From NCBI GenBank assembly GCA_024036415.1, contig JAMWET010005010.1, positions 33,501 through 97,500 on the forward strand: 64,000 nucleotides of DNA, read 5' to 3'. Positions 13,141 through 25,574 of the stretch are shown piece by piece (position 1 is the stretch's first letter; every line of letters begins with the position of its first letter). Origin of the DNA: Prochilodus magdalenae (lineage: Eukaryota; Chordata; Actinopteri; Characiformes; Prochilodontidae). The notes under the pieces were generated by a model. The model was given only the letters and a program-made list of their open reading frames with translations. It was not told the DNA's origin and did no database searches. The position numbers were made by a program, and so were the translations under genes.

Positions 13141-13300
13141 CTGTTTTCACTGGAAGTTAAATAAACCGATGCCTTTATGTCTGTGGTCGGTGCACTCTAG
13201 CCACAGTTCCAGCAGTCAGCAGCCCCCCAGTCTCAAACATTAAAACGGAAGTGGTGGGTTTCAGCTGAAAACGAGGCTTCAGTGTATCTAAAGCTTTTAT
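13141..13300 (+). promoter_or_regulatory. Conserved promoter cassette of gene C
   Basis: Homologous to the cassette of gene B. It contains CACTCTAGCCACAGTTCC, the ETS-type AACGGAAGTG at 13244-13253, and GGTTTCAGCTGAAAACG. The second conserved block, with GCAATGCATCATGGGCATG, follows at about 13577. Confidence 0.6.
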
Positions 13301-13725
13301 ATCAGGACAATAAAAGGTAGTCAGAGAACACATCAACAGCCATAGATACTAACTATGAAGCAGCTACGCTACTACACTTTCAATGACAGTGTTTTAATTA
13401 CCTGGTACATGAATACAGTGTGAATATGGTGAGCTAGACTGAAACACTGAAACATTCCCAACATGTTTCACGTTTTGTATGTGCTATTAGATTACTCTTG
13501 TAAAATATGACAGATATGCATCTTCATTATAATCTAGACATAATATAATCCATATATATATATATATTATTGTTTATGCAATGCATCATGGGCATGACAT
13601 GCTAAAGCCCAGCCTGGGCAGGCATGTACACATCAGCTCTGGTCGTTTTTTTTTTTAAGTTGAGCTGAAGAGTCATGACGTGAGTTAGTTGACGTAGCTC
13701 GATTAGAATGGATTAGAATTTTAAA

Positions 13726-16700
13726 ATGTTCATGACATTCAAGACACTTCAGGTTCTTCTCTACCTGCTCTGCTGTAAGTCTGATTTAATTAAACTAGTC
13801 CAGGAAAATTAGAAGCTCTCAGATAGCACTCAGCCCGGTTTAACACAGATCACCTTTTTTGTTACGGCTCTGGATTTGAACTGTGATTACTGTGGCTGTG
13901 AATATGAATGTGTTTATACAGTAGAGGTGAAGTGGAAGGAGGTGTATCTGTGTTAGATGATGAGCTGTCATTGTGACATACTGTAATACTAATGATGGAT
14001 CTTTATATAAAGTGTGTTGGATGTAGCTTGAACGTTTATGAAGTACTGAGATCTGTGAGGTTGTTTAGGATGGTGGAGAGATGAAAGAGAATGGGAGATT
14101 CAGTATCAGGTAGAGGGGTGATGAACTGAATGTAGTTATTAGCTCTGAGTCAGTAGTTCAGTCTTTATAGCAGGTGTGCTGGATGTAGCTTCAGCATTGT
14201 TACAGTGTCTGTATCTTCTAAAAGGGATCCTCAAAAATCACACAAGGAACTTTGGATCTTAAACTTCAGACTGTATGTGATGCTCCTTTGCTGTGAAGAG
14301 TATCCAGCACTGTGTTGTCTATAAAGTACAAGACTGCTATTTTTATAAGGCCACTGTAGTTTCAGGATGATGGAAATCTCACTACATCCAACACATTTAA
14401 TAAAAAGGTGAAAAAAGAAGATTCTGGATCAGGATCAGGTAGATGAGTGCTGAACTGTTACGTAGTTACTTAATCACTAGTTAAAATAAATAATTCTGGA
14501 TCATACCATCCATTTTCTTTTGCAAATTATGGAATATAATGTCTATAATTCATTTTAACATTGTGGTACAAATGAGCTGTAATTATAGACTGTAATGCAA
14601 CACTATGAAGAAAAAAATCTGGACTAATATGACCTACTTACATTGTGTCAGGTCTGCTGTGTGTGGCTGGAGAAGAGGTTATCAGATTGCAGGAGCTGGA
14701 GGAAAACCCTGTAACCATCCATACTGGAGGAACTGGAGTTCAGAGTGATGCTCAGATACTGTGGTTCTATGGACCTGAGAATATAAGGATAGTGAACAGT
14801 CAGATCATTAGAGGAGAGATCATTACAGATTATAACAGAGACAGATTCAGAGACAGACTGCAGCTGGACAGAACCAGTGGATCTTTAACCATCAGAAACA
14901 TCAGCAGAGAAGATTCTGGAGTTTATAAACTACAGATCATTACTGGGAAATCTTCATTCTGGAGTTTCAGTGTTGATGTTTATGGTGAGTTGATATTGTA
15001 AAAGCAATGGTGAGCAAGGGGAACATCTACAGTTGAGGCCCAAAATAAACTGTACTGGTTCTTCTTCATTTTCATCATTTCATTCACAGTCAAATCTGGA
15101 TTTTCTACTGTTTTATTTAAATCAATAGTTAAAAGTTTTTTTGTTGTGGGGCATTTTAGTGGGATGTTTTTAATTACATCATAGTGATTTGATATGTATG
15201 TACTATTACTGAGTATGGATACTCTATTGTTGTATATTCATGTTGCGTGTGGTTGTAGTGCTGTACCTGGCGTTTTTAATGAATGGTCTCTGATCTGTTT
15301 TATTATTTTGTGTACTTTCTGATAGCTCCAGTATCAAAGCCCATCATAATAAATCAGACTGGGAGGTGCTCAGTGAGTCACAGAGAGTCGTGTTCTCCTC
15401 TGTGCTCTGTGGAAAATGGGAAGGATGTGAATTTGTCCTGGTATGAAGGAGAAGAGAGAATCTCCAGCATCACTAGCACAGATTCCAGTGAACGTCTTTA
15501 TCTCCCTCTGAATATAACCCACCTGAGCTGTTCTACCTACACCTGTGTAGCTGCTAATCCTGTTAGCAATCAAACAACCCAGCTCAGCATTACACATGCC
15601 TGTTATAACCCAGGTAGGCTCAAAACTAGGTTTTCTTTTGCGTAATGTTTGTTACAAGCAAAAGCTGAATGTTCTATTTAAAGCTGGTCACCCTTATTTC
15701 ACTACTTCCTCCGATGCTCTACTAATGCAGGTACACTTGATAATTACAGATGTGGATGTACAGATGTTTATGTAGGCTATTTTGTAAGTTAGCTTTAATG
15801 TATTGTTTTCTTATACGACTAATTTACTGCAGTAAATACTGTATTTACAGTCTCAGATATGAAGGATGGTAGTGATTACTTCAAGTCACTGGCTGCTGTT
15901 CTGATACCTGCTGGACTGACTGCTGCTCTATTCATATTATTGGTGTGTTTCTGGAAAAAGAAGTCAAAGCAACATGGCAAGAAACACATCTTCTAGTTTT
16001 CCCACATCAAGCCTGTTATTATTTATGATTATGCATATGATGTAGTTTGTACATTTTCAAAACACTGTTCTGTATTTTTGTGTGTAGTTTATCAGAAAGC
16101 TGGGTTGAACTACATTGAGGTGAATAGTGCCTCTCACTATTCAGAGGAAGATCATATGGTAAGTTTAATAAAAATACAGATTTAATAGTTTAACCCATGT
16201 GCTGTAATGATACACACTTAATAATCATGAAGACACTAATGTTTTTCTACTGCACTAGAAAAATTAACCATTAATATCTTCAGATAGAGATTAATTGTAA
16301 ATTGTTTGTTCTTGTTGAAATTATCACGTTTCTAAATGATACAACAGAGAACAGCAGGTTGAAGTATTAACATGTGTCTCAAAGTTATAGCAGTTATACC
16401 CAATTCCACCAGTTCAAAACTGAGAAGTACACATATTTCTATATGAAGAATTATGCACTAGTTACACAATATATTAAAATATATAAACATTAAATTAATA
16501 GTCCATAGAGTACAACATAAATCAAATACTTCTGACTGTGTCTGTGCATGTGGGAGTTTCAGATACAAGCTAAACAGCCACAGAGGCAGGTTGAGACCCC
16601 ACACTCAAGGTGGTTTAACGGACCTGGAATAGAAATCACCTTAGATCTTCTCTCACTGCATCTGAACTGCAGAATGCAGAAGCACTGTGATGTAGTTTGC

Positions 16701-17339
16701 TGTTGTGTTTAATAGTTCTGTTACTGGACAGTTTAAAACGCACCTTTGAGATTTTAAAGAGAACTCAGTGAAAGGTGTTAAAGCCACAAAGGAACAAATC
16801 CATATTAATGTCCATGGTTGTGGAGGGTTCAGTAAGTTGCATAACAGTCATATGACCATCCACATACGTCTAGCCATATAGTACATACTCACATATCAAT
16901 ATGTCTGTAGTGGGTGAGGTAATTAATGTATAAGGTGCTGGTCAGTGCATTCCCTGACAACAACTAAATCCAGACTAAAATCAGGAGCAAAGCACACAAT
17001 TTAATAAGAGCTGACATTAATAAACAGCTTGTGGAATATAATAATCAGCAGTCTAGATTTTGGTCATGTATATTGCTTCACTAAAGATGTAAAGACTCTG
17101 TGCTTATGTGTGAACTGTTTATTGTTTAGTGGTGTTGAAGTAATTGAGTCATTATTATAAAGGTAGATTTAGATACTCAAGGTTTTCACACAGAAGCTAC
17201 ATGTTAAGTCTTATTAGTGTTATTAGTTTTACCTTATGAGTTTCTCATTCGTTTATACTGCTGTGTTTTACAGATAAACAGTGTGGGAGTGACAGAAGAC
17301 CAGCGTACCTTGGCGGTGTACTCAGTTATGAGGATGTAA
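13726..17339 (+). CDS. CD2/SLAM-family-like Ig receptor C with ITIM-like tail
   Basis: Six exons: 13726-13774 signal peptide (MFMTFKTLQVLLYLLC); 14652-14984 V-like domain; 15326-15613 C2 domain; 15851-15976 stalk and membrane span; 16088-16158 tail; 17274-17339 terminal. Joined length is 933 nt, 310 residues, all phases consistent. The V exon has the IIRGEIITDYNRD segment that B lacks in part. The C2 exon is nearly identical to those of B, D and F and keeps ESC, PLC, YTC and NPVSN; its last cysteine is in HAC. Tail motifs are GLNYIEV (ITIM) and AVYSVM, where Met replaces the usual I/L/V at +3, so the distal motif is probably weak or lost. The membrane exon ends at a GC donor (CATG|GCAAGA, 15977). 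Role inferred as in gene B; ligand unknown. Confidence 0.86.
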
Positions 17340-17496
17340 CTTTTGAACCATTAGTTTATATATATATACATATATATGATTTTTATTAATTCCTTTATTT
17401 AGTATTATGTGACAATGTGTCTGACTCCACCCACACTTACCCGCCTGTGTTTTGACCCCCTACTGTTGTATGCACTTTGAGTACTGGTCTGCCCTT

Positions 17497-17502
17497 AATA
17501 AA
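17497..17502 (+). promoter_or_regulatory. Polyadenylation signal of gene C
   Basis: AATAAA 157 bp after the stop codon of gene C, in GCCCTTAATAAAGCC. Position is typical for a 3' UTR; not otherwise tested. Confidence 0.5.
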
Positions 17503-17799
17503 GCCACTCTATAAATGCCATCAGCTTCTGATGTTATTGTTAATGCTGGAAAATGACTGAATGTCTAAGTAATATTGTTAAAGTGTAATGCACCCAAACA
17601 TTCACTGACTTCACATATAGCAGGTGAAAGGGAAGTGGTGGGGGGCTCGTGGGTAAGGTGTTAGGAGAAAGTGTAAAATGAAACAGACACACCTTCAATT
17701 CAGCTTCATCTCATTATGGCATTTCTGAATCAGAGGAAGTGTTCATGTATAGTGGATCATAACACACAACAATAACACAGTAAAATATATCATTCCTAT

Positions 17800-17945
17800 T
17801 TCACACACTTACTGTGTGGGATGGACAGAGGAACGTTTCCAGATCTGAAGAAAGAGTGAAGCCTGATGTTCTCCTCTCTCTCAAACATGAAAGTGCTGTT
17901 TATCTGATGGGGACAGTTCTGATGATCTACTAGGTCTTACTGGGA
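17800..17945. repeat. Dispersed repeat, also at 22560-22710, 23220-23390 and (reversed) 37590-37800
   Basis: All copies share a frame of GTTTTCTCACAGTGGAAG or a close variant, then CAGATCTGAAGAAAGAGTG, GATGTTCTCCTC, CTGTTTATCTGATGGGGACA and GATGATCTACTAGG-like ends. The copy at 37590-37800 is on the opposite strand. No coding potential; a non-autonomous transposon or SINE-like repeat of unknown family. Confidence 0.6.
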
Positions 17946-18120
17946 GTTATTAGGTATAGAATTTTCACTGTCACTTTTAAACATCTGTTTATTACCAGTT
18001 TTGGAATGTTAGTTTGGAAATTTGAATTCCATTGATGTTCCACCTAATTATACAAATAAATTACAGTGCAGCTTATCTCCTCCTGAATGAAACAATGTAC
18101 CTGATGGCCGGTTGGACAGG

Positions 18121-18285
18121 ACGTTAAATAAATGAAGGGTGGTCTTTGACTACTGCAAAGTGGTTTATGTCTGTGGTTTGAGCTCTCTCGTCACAGTGGC
18201 AGCAGTTAGCAGCCCTCCACTCTCACACATTCAAACGGAAATGGTGGGTTTCAGCTTAAAATGAGGCCTCAGTGTATCTAAAGGT
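18121..18285 (+). promoter_or_regulatory. Conserved promoter cassette of gene D
   Basis: Homologous to the cassettes of B and C, with AACGGAAATG at 18234-18243 (ETS-like, with one change from GGAAGT to GGAAAT) followed by GGGTTTCAGCTTAAAATG. It lies 430-600 bp before the start codon. The proximal block is diverged here (18575-18718). Confidence 0.55.
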
Positions 18286-18718
18286 TGTATACCAGGACAA
18301 TGATAGTGGAGGTACTTATAATACCCTTAAAGGATTATATTCGTTAAGCACTGATTGTTTTGATTTTATTTTTGGAAGAGTCTGTTCGGTGTCTGTTAAA
18401 AACTGCTTGTGATAGTGTTTAATAAAGGACTAATAGATAAATCACTAGTACCATATAACAACATAATATAACACAACACGTTTATCATAAATATGCAAAA
18501 CAATTTAATTTTATGATATTGTAATAATGGATATCGCAGCCCTGTATCATAATCTATCTGTACTGTTTAACACAGCTCCTTACACAGTGCAGTGTGATCA
18601 TGGCGTCAGCCCATCCCAGCATGTGCACATCGACTCTGTACTTCTCTCTGAGTAGAAGACTGGTGGTGGAGTTTGAGAGTTAGCTCCTGAGTCTTATTGA
18701 TTAGAATGGCTGGTTAAA

Positions 18719-20152
18719 ATGATCTCAGGATACAGGATTCCTGCAGCTCTTCTTTACCTGCTCTGGTGTAAGTCTGCTTTAATCCTCACACTAGTCCAGG
18801 AAAACGAGGAGGAACTCTCCGTTAGCGCTCAGTCTGGTTTAACACAGATCTGCTTCTATGTTATGGCTCTTGGTTTGAACTGTGATTATTGTAGCTGTAA
18901 ATATGAATGTGTTTATACAGTACAGTAGAAGTGGAAGGTGTATCTGTATTAGACGATGAGCTGTCTTTGTGACATACACTCATATTAATGATTGATCTTT
19001 ATATAAGGTATATTGAGTATAGATTAAAGATTTAAGAAGTAGTGAGATCAATGAAGTTACTCAGGATGATGGAGGGATGAAAGAAAGAATTGAAGGTTCA
19101 GAAATGAACTGATACAGATTATCGTCTGTATGTGAGTGTAACTGGACTAATATCATCTACTTACATTGTGTCAGGTCTGCTGTGTGTAGCTGGAGAAGAG
19201 GTTATCAGACTGCAGGAGCTGGAGGGAAACACTGTAACCATCCATACTGGAAGAACTGGAGTTCAGAGTGATGCTTATATACTGTGGATGTACAGATCTG
19301 AGGATGTAGATAAAAGGATAGTAAACAGTCATATCAGTAGAGGAGAGATTATTACAGACTACTACAGAGACAGATTCAGAGACAGACTGCAGCTGGACAG
19401 AACCAGTGGATCTTTAACCATCAGAAACATTAGCAGAGAAGATTCTGGAGTTTATAAACTACACATCATTACTGGAAGTGTCTCGGTCTGGAGTTTCAGT
19501 GTTTATGTTTATGGTGAGTAAATATTATAATGTAATCGTTACGGTTAATGTAGAATGAGACACAGAATGAATTACATAGGTCTATACTTTAGACTACAGT
19601 ATGTCTCCATTGGAGCAGCGGCTACAATACAGCAGTTCTGGTTGAATTTTGATATTTATCGTTACCCAGTCCATGCCCAGTAACTAATTTAAGTAGTCCA
19701 TGGTGTTGATGTTTTATGTAGTTAAATACATTAGCACTGGGTAGCTCCTTTAGCAACAGGCTGCTTTACCCTAAATGCATTAAGGAGCGGTATCGCAGAT
19801 TCTTTCTTCCTGCTGCTGTTAGATTATACAGCCAGCACTGCTCCGGGCACACACAGAACACTGCCTCACTTTCCCATGTGCAATTTAACATTTAATGTGT
19901 TTCAGTTTTATTATTTATGGTTTATATTGTGCTGTCCATTTGTCTATTTTTGTACCTTATGTGCCTTGTTATCCCTTTGCTGCTGTAACACTGTGGGACG
20001 AATAAAGGATTATCTGATCTTAACAGTACACAACAGTATGATAAAAGATGGTATAGTAAGTTAGCTTTGTTTATATATTTATTTATATAGCACATTTAAC
20101 AAAACTGCCTTGACTGTTAAGTGCTGTACAGAGTATATATATATATATATAT

Positions 20153-20201
<49 letters not shown>

Positions 20202-21887
20202 TAACAAACATATATTTATATAAACATGTATATATATAAATATAGCTATAAACATGCACATGAAATTAAAAAGCCATTGTAAAAAGATATGTTTTAAGTC
20301 TTTAAGTCTGACTGAAAGAGAAGGAGCAGACCTATGGTATGATGAATTCATGAATTCATGATTTCAATATTAAAAATTTAGCTGTTCCTCGCTCATGTGC
20401 TCCAGCAAGAGAGCAACCATGTGATGTTCCAATATTTTTTTAATATGATGTACTAATAATGTATTTGCTCATATACTTGCTCATTTTCTTCAGAGAACAG
20501 TTAAAATATTTTGAAAAAAATTTTTCACAGCTCCAGTATCAAAGCCCATCATAAGATATCAGACTGGAAGTCGCTCAGTGAGTCACAGAGAGTCGTGTTC
20601 TCCTCTGTGCTCTGTGGAAAATGGGAAGGATGTGAATTTGTCCTGGTATGAAGGAGAAGAGAGAATCTCCAGCATCACTAGCACAGATTCCAGTGAACGT
20701 CTTTATCTCCCTCTGAATATAACCCACCTGAACTCTCCCTACACCTGTGTAGCTGCTAATCCTGTTAGCAATCAAACAGTCCAGCTCTACATTACAGACC
20801 TCTGTCCTAATGACACAGCAGGTAGGTTAAAATCATTATTACACTGATTGTTGCTTTAAAGGTGTTTCCAGTCCGAGCTGGTTTCACTAGTTGCTCTGAT
20901 GCTCTACTGATGCAAATCCACCTGATTACAGTCTCGGATCAGAACGTTAAGGAACCCCTCCAGTCAGTGCCTGCTGTGCTGATAGCTGCTGGACTGATTG
21001 CTGCTCTCTCTGTATTATCTGTGTGGTTCTGGAAACAGAAGACAAAGCAGCAAGGCAAGAACTACATCTAGTTCTCCTACAGCGGTCTGTTATTATGTCT
21101 GATTGTGTATGTGATATAGTTTCCATACTTGCTGCTAAATATTACTCTGTCTCTATGTGTGTAGTTTATCAGAAAGCTGAGCTGAATTACCCTGAACTGA
21201 AAAGCACATCTCAGTATTCAGAGGAAGCGTATACGGTATGGTACACTCTGTATGATCATATGTACATTCATGTTCTTTAATTCACCGCAAACATTAATAT
21301 ACAGATAGAATGGAGTATGAGCTAAATAGTGTCAAGCTTCCGGGTTTCCCCCTCGGTCTACAAGCTCCCGAACGCCATCTCCCAGAACCCCCCCGATGAC
21401 GTCACAGTCACATGTCTGCTCTCACCCAATCACGTCCCGCTTTCCCGTTCGTCACCCCCAGATTACTAATCACACACACCGGTTTGGGATCATGTCTGTT
21501 TGGTTATATACCCCTGGTCTCTATACAGACTTCGCCGCTCCTGTAGCGTGTCGAGCGTGCTATCCACTGTTATTCCTGTTTGCTATCCCGGTTCTGACTC
21601 TGTTTGTATTCTGGTTTTACCTTTTGTTTTGGTTGCTGGATCATGTTGAGATTGACCGCTAACCTGCTAATGAAACAAGTTGGACAGTGCAGTATACATA
21701 ATAGTAGATTTAGATGCTCAGTGTTTACATTTAGATGCTACATTTTATCTTATTAGTTTTATTAATGTTATTAGTATTTTGTAATAAGTTTCTCACCAGA
21801 TTAAACTGCTGTGTTTTACAGATAACCTGTGTGGGAGTGACAGAAGACCAGTGTACCTTGGTGGTGTACTCCGCTATAAGGATGTAG
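18719..21887 (+). CDS. CD2/SLAM-family-like Ig receptor D with two ITIMs
   Basis: Six exons: 18719-18767 signal peptide (MISGYRIPAALLYLLW); 19175-19513 V-like domain; 20531-20821 C2 domain; 20932-21054 stalk and membrane span; 21165-21235 tail; 21822-21887 terminal. Joined length is 939 nt, 312 residues. The C2 domain keeps ESC, PLC, YTC, NPVSN and DLC but has HLNSPYTC where B has HLNCPTYTC: one residue shorter and without the extra, non-family cysteine. Tail motifs ELNYPEL and VVYSAI both fit the ITIM pattern. The membrane exon ends at a GC donor (CAAG|GCAAGA, 21055); read-through would add GKNYI and stop. The intron between the V and C2 exons holds a LINE end and an AT microsatellite; the last intron holds an LTR-like insert. 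An upstream ATG is out of frame and stops at once. Confidence 0.86.
19790..20015 (+). mobile_element. LINE 3' end fragment in an intron of gene D
   Basis: Reads GCGGTATCGCAGATTCTTTC and CTGCTGTTAGATTATACAGC, which encodes the RRFFLPAAVRLY-type end of a fish LINE protein. It closes with GGGACGAATAAAGGATTATC, a tail typical of LINE 3' ends that terminate in short repeats. Only the last ~220 bp are present. Confidence 0.6.
20137..20197. repeat. AT dinucleotide microsatellite
   Basis: Almost uninterrupted TA repeats, in the intron between the V and C2 exons of gene D. Confidence 0.95.
21340..21660. mobile_element. LTR-like insert in the last intron of gene D
   Basis: The stretch is GC-richer than its surroundings and runs GACGTCACAGTCACATGTCT, CCCAATCACGTCCCGC, a TATATA box-like TTATATACCCCTGG, and a T-rich end. 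This resembles the LTR-side sequence next to the gypsy integrase remnant at 39.9-40.1 kb, including the order 'cacatgt ... ccaatc ... attac.aatcacacacacc'. Solo-LTR status is inferred; target duplications were not identified. Confidence 0.35.
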
Positions 21888-21949
21888 TTTGTCACTTCAT
21901 CTGTTTTCATGTTTACTGAGTGATTTTTGTCAAAAGCTATATTCAGTAT

Positions 21950-22900
21950 TCTGTAATTTGCTGTTTAGAACATTGACTCCCTTTATGTACTTAGTTCATT
22001 ACACTATGACTAATTATGAAATAATTAAATGGGTAGAATGACCAGTGTAGAGATTTGTGATCCTGTAAATGACCTCTTTTATAGTTATTTGTCTTTCATA
22101 GCTAGTGTTTATTGATCTGACCATGCAACTTCCACTGATGTGAATTTTGTGAGATCTGCTCTTCTTTTATTATTAATATTGTAATAATATATACACATTA
22201 TCCGCACCATTACAGTCTAACAACAAATCAGCATCAGCAACTACAGTAACATTGCCCTCTACTGTTCAAAGTATGTATTACAATGAGCTGTATTACTATA
22301 AAAACACTTTCAGCTCCACTCAGGCTTTCTGTAACATCTTTATTTCTATATTTCTAAACTCATCAGTCATAACTATATTACAGCTTTCAATTTTAAAAGA
22401 AATCTGCAGGGATATTTTTCAACTGCAGGTTATTTATCTACCAAGTTTGGTAGGTCTGGACTCTGGAGTGGTCAGTCCACTGGTCTGAGAACACCTGCAA
22501 CTTCTTTGTTTCATGCGTCTGTCTCCTTTTGTCAGTGAGCAGATTCTTAAACAGCTACACATCCTTTCAGACCTCAGTAGCGTTGAGGTGTCTTCTCACA
22601 TTGGAAGGATGGACAGAAACACCTGGGAACATTTTCAGAACTGAATCAAAAGTGGAGCTTAATGTTCTTCTCCCTGCTGTTTACTGAGTTGGGGATAGTT
22701 TTGGTGGTCTATGGGGGCTTACATAGACACATTTGTTCATATGTGTATATATTTGCTGTTTTTATAAATGGACACTAGAGGATGCTCATGCACTTGTAGT
22801 TGGTGTTATTCTTGTTTTCCGCCACTGTGTTGCTTTATCGGGACAGTGTCCATCCATATCTGAAAAGTCCCAATGTGGCTGCAGGTTGTCTTTCCCGATA
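21950..22900. repeat. Intergenic segment duplicated at 40500-41610
   Basis: Both copies follow a terminal exon of the receptor family and share ATTGCCCTCTACT, CTCCACTCAGGCTTTCTGTA, GTTTTGGTGGTCTATGGGGG, TTTTTATAAATGGACACTAG, and ATCCATATCTGAAAAGT followed by GGCTGCAGGTTGTCTTTCC-type ends. This copy also carries the dispersed repeat at 22560-22710. No gene is seen. Confidence 0.75.
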
Positions 22901-22984
22901 AGCAGTTGGAATTGTTTAATCCCAAGTAAGCAAGACTGCTTCTGTTACTGGCCTTAAGTAAATAAGACTGGACATCTGGAAATG

Positions 22985-23203
22985 TGGTTGGTGTAGCTCA
23001 GCGGATAACACCGCTACCCACTTTGGAACCCCCACCACATGTGGGAGACTGGGGTTCAAATCCTGATCTGAGTGGCTGTGCTGTGCTACACCAGTAAGAG
23101 TCCTTGGGCAAGACTCCTAACACTACATTAGCCTACCTGTAATATGAATACCCTTGTAAGTCACTCTGGATAAGAGGGTCAGCTAAACGCCATTAAATGA
23201 AAT
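22985..23203 (+). mobile_element. tRNA-derived SINE
   Basis: The head contains a Pol III A box (GTGTAGCTCAGCGG, 22991-23004) and a B box (GGTTCAAATCC, 23053-23063). The 3' part, CACTCTGGATAAGAGGGTCA with GCTAAACGCCATTAAATG, is the tail shared by many fish SINEs and their partner LINEs. The body includes TCCTTGGGCAAGACTCCTAA. Full-length or nearly so. Confidence 0.9.
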
Positions 23204-23469
23204 ATGCGACACAGGCTTCAGACAGTTGAGTTGTTTTCTCACAGTGGAAGAATGAACCAAATCACCTGTGGATGTTTTCAGATGTGAAGCAAGAGTGGAG
23301 TTTGATGTTCTCCTCGCTCTCAAAGATGAAAGCTTTAAGTTCTGTTTAACTGATGAGCACATTTTTGGTGTGCTCAAACCTAAAAAGGTAGCCAGACAGG
23401 CGTCCACCTTATATTTGTGACCAGGGGCAGATAACTTGATGACTCAGCATGATATTAGAATTTATTTAG

Positions 23470-25560
23470 CCTGTTAATTGGTGAGGCTGAAGTAACAGTG
23501 AATGAAACCAAGTACGCCTGGTGCAGAGTTGTAGAAGATCCCCAGCTGCCATGCAGTGCTTGAGTTCTTTCCTGTTAAGGTAAGTGGAACTGTGCTGACT
23601 GTTAATGCCTGTTAATCTCATTCTTTTAGGCATTACCCAAAGCTCATGACCATAGATGAGGGTGGGGATGTAGACTGACAAGTAAACAGACAAGCCTGAC
23701 TTACAACTCCCGCTCCCACTTCACCACTACAGTCCGGTACAGCGGCCTTTCCCAGCCAGGGGCTGATTTCACGATCCTTCGTCCCAAGGGTGATACTTAA
23801 ATTCATCCACATGGGGCATGCCATCCCTTTTCTGACATAAGACCTAGAGGTGGACTTAGACCTAGAGGTGGTAATCTGCATGCCACTAATGCTGGAGGGT
23901 TTCATGCAAAGAAGCCAACAGGACAGTGTCATCTACAGCAGATGGGTGGCATCTTTAAGGGGGAATAGAAAACCAACTTTAACTCCTACAACTATGACAA
24001 GTTTCTAGACAATTCTAGTCAGTCTGACCAGTGTTTGACAGGTTTAACTGACTCAGTGGAGCAACTTCATCTGCTGTTATTCATACTAGTCATACTAGGA
24101 GGGGATCATGTTGAAGATGAACGACAGGAGAGTCGGTTAAAGGTTACTCAGGGATTTCTTATTTTTACTCTGATCACAAACATGCTCGCTCCCTGTTAGG
24201 TTTTTTACAACAAGGCTGTGGGCGGTGTCCTCCTGAGGAAGCATCTCTGGGAAATCGTAAGCTCAAGCACAGAGCTCAAGGGAGTTATTATTAAAGCTGT
24301 GTTTAATTGAATTAGCCTCGGTTAATTTAGGTACTCCAGTCTCATTGGGTTCTTTTAGTAAAGTTCATCTGAGATTTTTTTAAACTGAGTCAGGTTCTTA
24401 ATTTTTAAAGTACAAATAATATACAAATAACAAATTCTGTCCTGGGACTGGCTCTTATGAATAGTTGTGGACTATTATGCACATTATGTGTGTAGCAGGG
24501 TAGGTTGTGTCATTCTGTGCTATGGGAGGTTGGGAGACAGTTAGCGTCTACCATATACAAGAAGTGCATGGCTGATGGTGACCTGCCTGCTTCCCAACCA
24601 CTTTAGCTGCTGCTCTGTTCAATAAAAGACCTCTGGTCTAAGATGTGTTTCCTGCATCTTCTTCTTCACACTGAGGGTACAGTTTGTGTTGGATGTGAGA
24701 TTGCCCCCTGGTGGATTGGAGAGGAATGTTTACATGGCAGAGAGGATCCCAGCTAACTACTCCAGGGAGGAGCAGCTAGGACTGCTTGCCGAGGCTCATC
24801 AGTGGTGCACGGCTGGAGAAGAGCAAAAGATGAAGCGACACGGATGCCTGGATAGCAGCCAGAGAGGATGATCTAACTGTTGAGCAGTGCAGGAACCACT
24901 CTTCCCTTTCAGCAATGTGGGCTTCAGTAGCTCTGGCAGACACATACAGCACTCTTGGTGGCGTCTACAGTGTGGTTGGAGAAAGTGGACAGCAGTCTGG
25001 GCAGCCCAGGGACTTTGCTCTGACCTTGTGAGGTTGCAGGGATGGCTCTTTTGAAAACAAGGTAGTGTAGCGTCTCACTACTGGCTCCCATGACTGTAGA
25101 TGCTTGAGGGCTCGTGGACAGTTCCAGATGTAAGTCTCTAAAACCTTGTAAATAGTTGTGACTGTGTGGATGTTATGTGTGCAGAGGGGTTGGTTGTGCC
25201 ATTCTGTGCTATGCTGTAGGGTTGTTGGGTAGTGTAAGTGTTTACCATGTATGGGGGACTGGTGACGTGCTTGCTTCCCAGCCATTTCAGCCCCTGTGGC
25301 CATGGTCATTACAGAAGCTTTCATCTAAAGTGCTGTTTATTCTGACAGTATTTTAAAGTAAATATCTTTAAAATATTTTAAAATATATATATTTAATAAA
25401 AGTTTACAAAAGTCATTTTGTGGTCTTTATTTGAATCACTGTTTTACACTGTAATGCCTCTATACACATCATTTATATACCAGTATATAAAGTGTACATT
25501 GCGCCCTCTAGTGCTCTTTATCTGAACTAGAAAGCTTTTCTAGAAGAAACTGCAGCATGA
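23470..25560. repeat. Segmental duplication copy 1 (paralogous to 54960-57060)
   Basis: Shares in the same order with the second copy: GTAGAAGATC.CCAG, GCAAAGAAGCCAACAGGACA, AGAGCTCAAGGGA.TTATTA, GTGTGTAGCAGGGTAGGTTG, CATGGCTG.TGGTGACCTGC, and both run into the GGTTGCTATGG-type array. Around 23630-23830 is a LINE-type fragment (AAAGCTCATGACCATAGATG, CAGTCCGGTACAGCGGCC) of the kind found in fish RTE-like elements. Open frames at 24686-24871 and 24965-25324 lie in this repeat and show no known domain. Confidence 0.75.
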
Positions 25561-25574
25561 ATGCGCAGCTGAAG

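Noticed and set aside
20531..20821. Loss of a structural cysteine in the C2 domain of gene D
   Set aside because: The cysteine missing in HLNSPYTC is an extra one, not one of the four family cysteines (ESC, PLC, YTC, DLC), all of which are kept.
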